Assembly (NCBI RefSeq): GCF_021533215.1 | Contig: NZ_JAJNKA010000012.1 | Span: forward strand, 157,187 to 221,186 | Length of the DNA stretch: 64,000 nucleotides | Direction of reading: 5' to 3' | DNA from: Portibacter lacus | GTDB taxonomy: Bacteria > Bacteroidota > Bacteroidia > Chitinophagales > Saprospiraceae | Shown: positions 61,741 to 64,000 of the stretch, piece after piece | Position numbering within the stretch: the stretch's first letter is position 1 | How the letters are laid out: each line of letters begins with the position of its first letter | The notes under the pieces: model-generated | Seen by the model: the letters and a program-made list of their open reading frames with translations, nothing else | Database searches by the model: none | What the model was told of the DNA's origin: nothing | Program-made: the position numbers and the translations under genes

Positions 61741-61910
61741 GCACAGGGCAGGTCTTCTGACTTGTTTCACTTTTTAAATCCTTCCCATCTTTCGACAGTG
61801 GAATTGTAGTTAAAAAGCTGAATGAAACTTACAGCTGCGGGGACAGTCTCGGATTCTCACCGAATTCCCTATTAAAACACTACGAAAATACGTAGGGTTA
61901 CCTTATGCAA
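61741..61910 (-). promoter_or_regulatory. Cobalamin (B12) riboswitch
   Basis: On the minus strand the region holds the conserved core in order: GGTGAGAATCCGAGACTG, then CCCCGCAGCTGTAA (the B12 box), CCACTG, GGGAAGG and AAGTCAGAAGACCTGCC (the 3' closing strand). About 170 bases, ending ~48 bases before the receptor ATG at 61693. It would repress receptor and DUF4465 expression when adenosylcobalamin is abundant. Confidence 0.93.
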
Positions 61911-61913
61911 TTG

Positions 61914-61921
61914 CGAAGGTA
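61914..61921 (-). promoter_or_regulatory. Candidate -7 promoter element of the B12 operon
   Basis: Minus-strand TACCTTCG differs from TAnnTTTG in one base. It is placed so that transcription would begin at the 5' end of the riboswitch. Confidence 0.4.
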
Positions 61922-61969
61922 TAAAAACTTTAAATATGGAAATGAAATATCTTTGAAAAGAAAAGAATA

Positions 61970-62866
61970 TTAAGCGATCAGTCTCTGAATGCGCTCCATT
62001 TCTTGCTTTAAATTATTGTAGTTCTCTACAGAAAGTGGATGTAATGGTAGTCTGACATCGTTTTCACAAATGCCTAGAACTTTCATAGCTGACTTAATGC
62101 CCACAGGATTTCCTTCTATGTATAACCACTTATGTAAGTCATACAGTTCGAGGTTAATTTTCTGAGCAGTAGTAAAATCATAAGCAAGAGCTGCACCGAT
62201 CATTTGCGAGAATTCCAAAGGGAAGGCATTAGCCATTACAGAAATTACGCCCTCACCACCACAAGCGACCATCGCCATTGCTACTTCATCATCTCCGCTG
62301 GTTACGAAAAAGTTATCTGGTCTATTTTTGATGATTCTTGTTGCTTGGATAAGGTCACCACTTGCTTCTTTAATGCCAATGAACTTTTTGCTATCTCTCG
62401 CAAGTCGAACGGTTGTGGTCCATGACATGTTAGACATTGTTCTACCAGGAACATTGTATAAGATGATGGGTAGGGGAGAAACCTCTTGGAGGGCCATAAA
62501 GTGATGGTAGATTCCTTCTTGGGACGGCTTAACATATGCTGGGCTGCTAATTAATAAAGCATCGATCCCTTTGAAATCATAGTTAGAGATTTTCTCACAC
62601 AGGTCTAATGTGTTGTTACTTGCAAAATTTCCAGCGACGATAGGCACCCTCTTTTCATTAATTTTGATAACATGATCGAGAACGGCTTTCGCTTCTTGGT
62701 CATTAAGCGTAGCGGTTTCACCAGTAGATCCGAGTGCGACGATGTAGTCCACTCCACCTCTGATTACATGATTCACAACAGTGGTCAGGGCATCAAAATC
62801 GACCTTTTGATTTTTGAATGGTGTGATGATGGCAACTCCTGTTCCTGTATACTTTGAATCTTTCAT
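61970..62866 (-). CDS. dapA: 4-hydroxy-tetrahydrodipicolinate synthase
   Basis: Lysine/diaminopimelate pathway enzyme that condenses pyruvate with aspartate semialdehyde; 298 residues. TIM-barrel motifs: GTGVAIITPF, LGSTGETATL (TxGE loop), LYNVPGRTMSNMS with the catalytic Tyr, and the Schiff-base Lys166 in FIGIKEASGD. Usual length, cytoplasmic. A DUF6913-like gene lies 111 bases upstream on the same strand. Confidence 0.95.
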   Translation of the reverse strand: MKDSKYTGTGVAIITPFKNQKVDFDALTTVVNHVIRGGVDYIVALGSTGETATLNDQEAKAVLDHVIKINEKRVPIVAGNFASNNTLDLCEKISNYDFKGIDALLISSPAYVKPSQEGIYHHFMALQEVSPLPIILYNVPGRTMSNMSWTTTVRLARDSKKFIGIKEASGDLIQATRIIKNRPDNFFVTSGDDEVAMAMVACGGEGVISVMANAFPLEFSQMIGAALAYDFTTAQKINLELYDLHKWLYIEGNPVGIKSAMKVLGICENDVRLPLHPLSVENYNNLKQEMERIQRLIA

Positions 62867-62977
62867 TTCAATGTTTATAAATTAATAAGGGCATAAAAAT
62901 AATATTTTATCGGGGACAGTGTTAGTAATTCATGTCTGTCCTTTCCCAAATAACTCAAAACACTTTCAAATGATAAG

Positions 62978-63523
62978 TTACATCACCAGTTCAGCTGAGG
63001 AGTGATTGTATTCTGGAGTGCAAAGTTGATCTAATGTTTCCTCGAGAATCTTGATATATGCCTTCCAAGAATTTTCTTTCACAGGATTAATCACTAAATC
63101 ATATAAGTCTGAGTGATCATGAATGACACCAATTTTAAATTGAGCATTAGAAAGATCCATAATGGCATTCAGCTCAGGGATATTTTCTGTATTAAAACTG
63201 ATGATCAAATCGAAATCTTTTTTAATGAAGTCAATGACAACAGGGGATTTCGGAATGTAGAACCAGTTAAATGATTTAGCATTGAAGGCTTGGAAACTAA
63301 TTTGTTCTGGGCTCGTATGATCGGTAAGGAAAAGGAGGGTAATGTCTTTTCCTAGGTGTTGTAATTTTTTGACATAGGTTTCTATGATTTTTAGATCCGA
63401 GTCCTTTCTGCCATCTACAAGGAAGGCAATTCTTTGAGATAAGTTGTGCTTAGACTTCTTATTATGTTGGGATTTAAAATTAATCCGATTCCTATTGTAC
63501 ATCCAAGTTTTCAGATTCATCAT
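62978..63523 (-). CDS. DUF6913-like conserved protein
   Basis: A 181-residue cytoplasmic protein with alternating beta/alpha pattern: basic N-terminus (KSQHNKKSKHNLSQ), RIAFLVDGRKDSDLKIIETY, FDLIISFNTENIPELNAI and KIGVIHDHSDLYDLVINP. Genes of this family sit next to dapA in many Bacteroidota, which matches its position here. Function unknown. Start MMNLKT at 63523 is flexible by one codon. Confidence 0.65.
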   Translation of the reverse strand: MMNLKTWMYNRNRINFKSQHNKKSKHNLSQRIAFLVDGRKDSDLKIIETYVKKLQHLGKDITLLFLTDHTSPEQISFQAFNAKSFNWFYIPKSPVVIDFIKKDFDLIISFNTENIPELNAIMDLSNAQFKIGVIHDHSDLYDLVINPVKENSWKAYIKILEETLDQLCTPEYNHSSAELVM

Positions 63524-63914
63524 ATTCTATATTTTTAAGTTCATGCCATGCTGATGAACAATTTGTTGTAAATAGATTAACGAATATTTTAACAGGAAAT
63601 TTTGTGTCATAAAGACATATACACGCTCAGGATTCGCGCTTTGGCAATATTAAAGTTGCCGAAAGTTAATACAAATATAAAGTTTATATTATGATTATTT
63701 ATAATATGAAGAGTTAAATATTAAAAAGTGTCGTATGAGACAAGAAATTGGAGCTGTGAGCGGCAAGCTATAAACAGGAGAAAAGATTGAGATCGTAGAT
63801 CGAATGAATTTTATTTGATAATAGCTTTTAACTTCTTGAAATTTACTCGAAAGAATTATTTTCCACTATCCACTGTCATTGCCTGAAATAAGTTGACCAC
63901 AAATTAAAAGAATT
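63524..63914. other. Intergenic region before the mobile element
   Basis: It holds the -7 element TATATTTG (63672-63679, minus) for the DUF6913 gene and, at 63884-63900, TGAAATAAGTTGACCAC, a plausible left terminal repeat of the element that follows. No RNA gene or further ORF recognised. Confidence 0.4.
63672..63679 (-). promoter_or_regulatory. Candidate -7 promoter element of the DUF6913 gene
   Basis: Minus-strand TATATTTG is an exact TAnnTTTG match about 150 bases before the start at 63523, implying a long leader into dapA's transcription unit. Confidence 0.4.
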
Positions 63915-64000
63915 ATGAGTGGAAAACAACATTCTGGATTAAATCAGACAGAGCGGCAACGTCGAAGATTTAGTGAAACGTTTAAGAAAAAAAAGGTCAA
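63915..64000 (+). CDS. Transposase OrfA-like, 5' end only
   Basis: From the ATG at 63915 the frame reads MSGKQHSGLNQTERQRRRFS then ETFKKKKV up to the window edge. RRRFSExFKxKxV is the usual N-terminus of the HTH-containing first protein of IS3-type elements. Only 28 codons are visible. The element's left end would lie between about 63884 and 63914. Whether it is complete cannot be seen. Confidence 0.55.
   Translation, partial: MSGKQHSGLNQTERQRRRFSETFKKKKV

Noticed and set aside
1..64000. tRNA or rRNA genes
   Set aside because: No T-loop consensus with a matching acceptor stem was noticed in the intergenic regions read by eye.

Overview
The window comes from a Bacteroidota (Bacteroidetes) chromosome, probably a marine, protein- and polysaccharide-degrading member of the Saprospiria/Cytophagia/Flavobacteriia type. 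Support: AT-rich DNA, a SusC/SusD pair, type IX secretion (T9SS) C-terminal sorting domains, a gliding-motility-type C-terminal domain, menaquinone genes, many secreted peptidases, no visible Shine-Dalgarno dependence, and repeated matches to the Bacteroidetes -7 promoter element TAnnTTTG in front of genes. I cannot fix the genus.

Layout. 1-3.9 kb: menD (cut by the left edge) and menF, divergent from a secreted S15 peptidase. 4.0-10.1 kb: a light-sensing block with two tiny unknown genes, heme oxygenase, a single-domain response regulator and a bacteriophytochrome kinase on the minus strand, divergent from a sigma-54-type AAA+ regulator followed by a thioredoxin-fold protein without cysteines. 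10.3-19.4 kb: DJ-1/PfpI lipoprotein, dipeptidyl peptidase IV, small lipoprotein, hpt, M28 peptidase, a truncated glycosidase remnant, a polysaccharide flippase, an M42 peptidase and a DUF1059-like protein. 19.4-29.7 kb: a secreted CFFCG-motif protein, glycosyltransferase, trmB, an alpha/beta hydrolase, an outer-membrane barrel, a WG-repeat-like lipoprotein, lspA, trhO and a large CHU_C-type surface protein.

30.0-45.1 kb is a polysaccharide utilisation locus: a one-component membrane regulator (periplasmic propeller, Y_Y_Y, LuxR HTH), SusC, SusD, an Ig/LamG surface lipoprotein, two GH144/glycoamylase-family enzymes, a serine esterase and a GH3 beta-glucosidase. GH144 with GH3 suggests beta-1,2-glucan (or a decorated form of it) as the substrate.

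45.1-51.7 kb holds two genes for secreted adhesin/T9SS-type proteins, bracketed by an unusual repeat family: in-phase NNNAGTC heptad arrays alternating with a conserved ~88-bp unit (three copies on one side, one on the other). 51.7-58.9 kb: small acetyltransferase, PhnA-like protein, RhlE helicase, M49-like lipoprotein peptidase with a second CFFCG protein, and a SulP transporter with an extra ~200-residue C-terminal domain. 58.9-63.5 kb: a cobalamin riboswitch controlling a BtuB-like receptor and a T9SS-sorted DUF4465 protein, then dapA and a DUF6913-like gene. The right edge enters what looks like an IS3-type transposase gene.

The most interesting points are the heptad/88-bp repeat system, the beta-1,2-glucan locus with its esterase and one-component regulator, the phytochrome block, the B12 operon with a T9SS-exported candidate B12-binding protein, the two CFFCG paralogues and the SulP fusion. 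No tRNA, rRNA or CRISPR array was seen.
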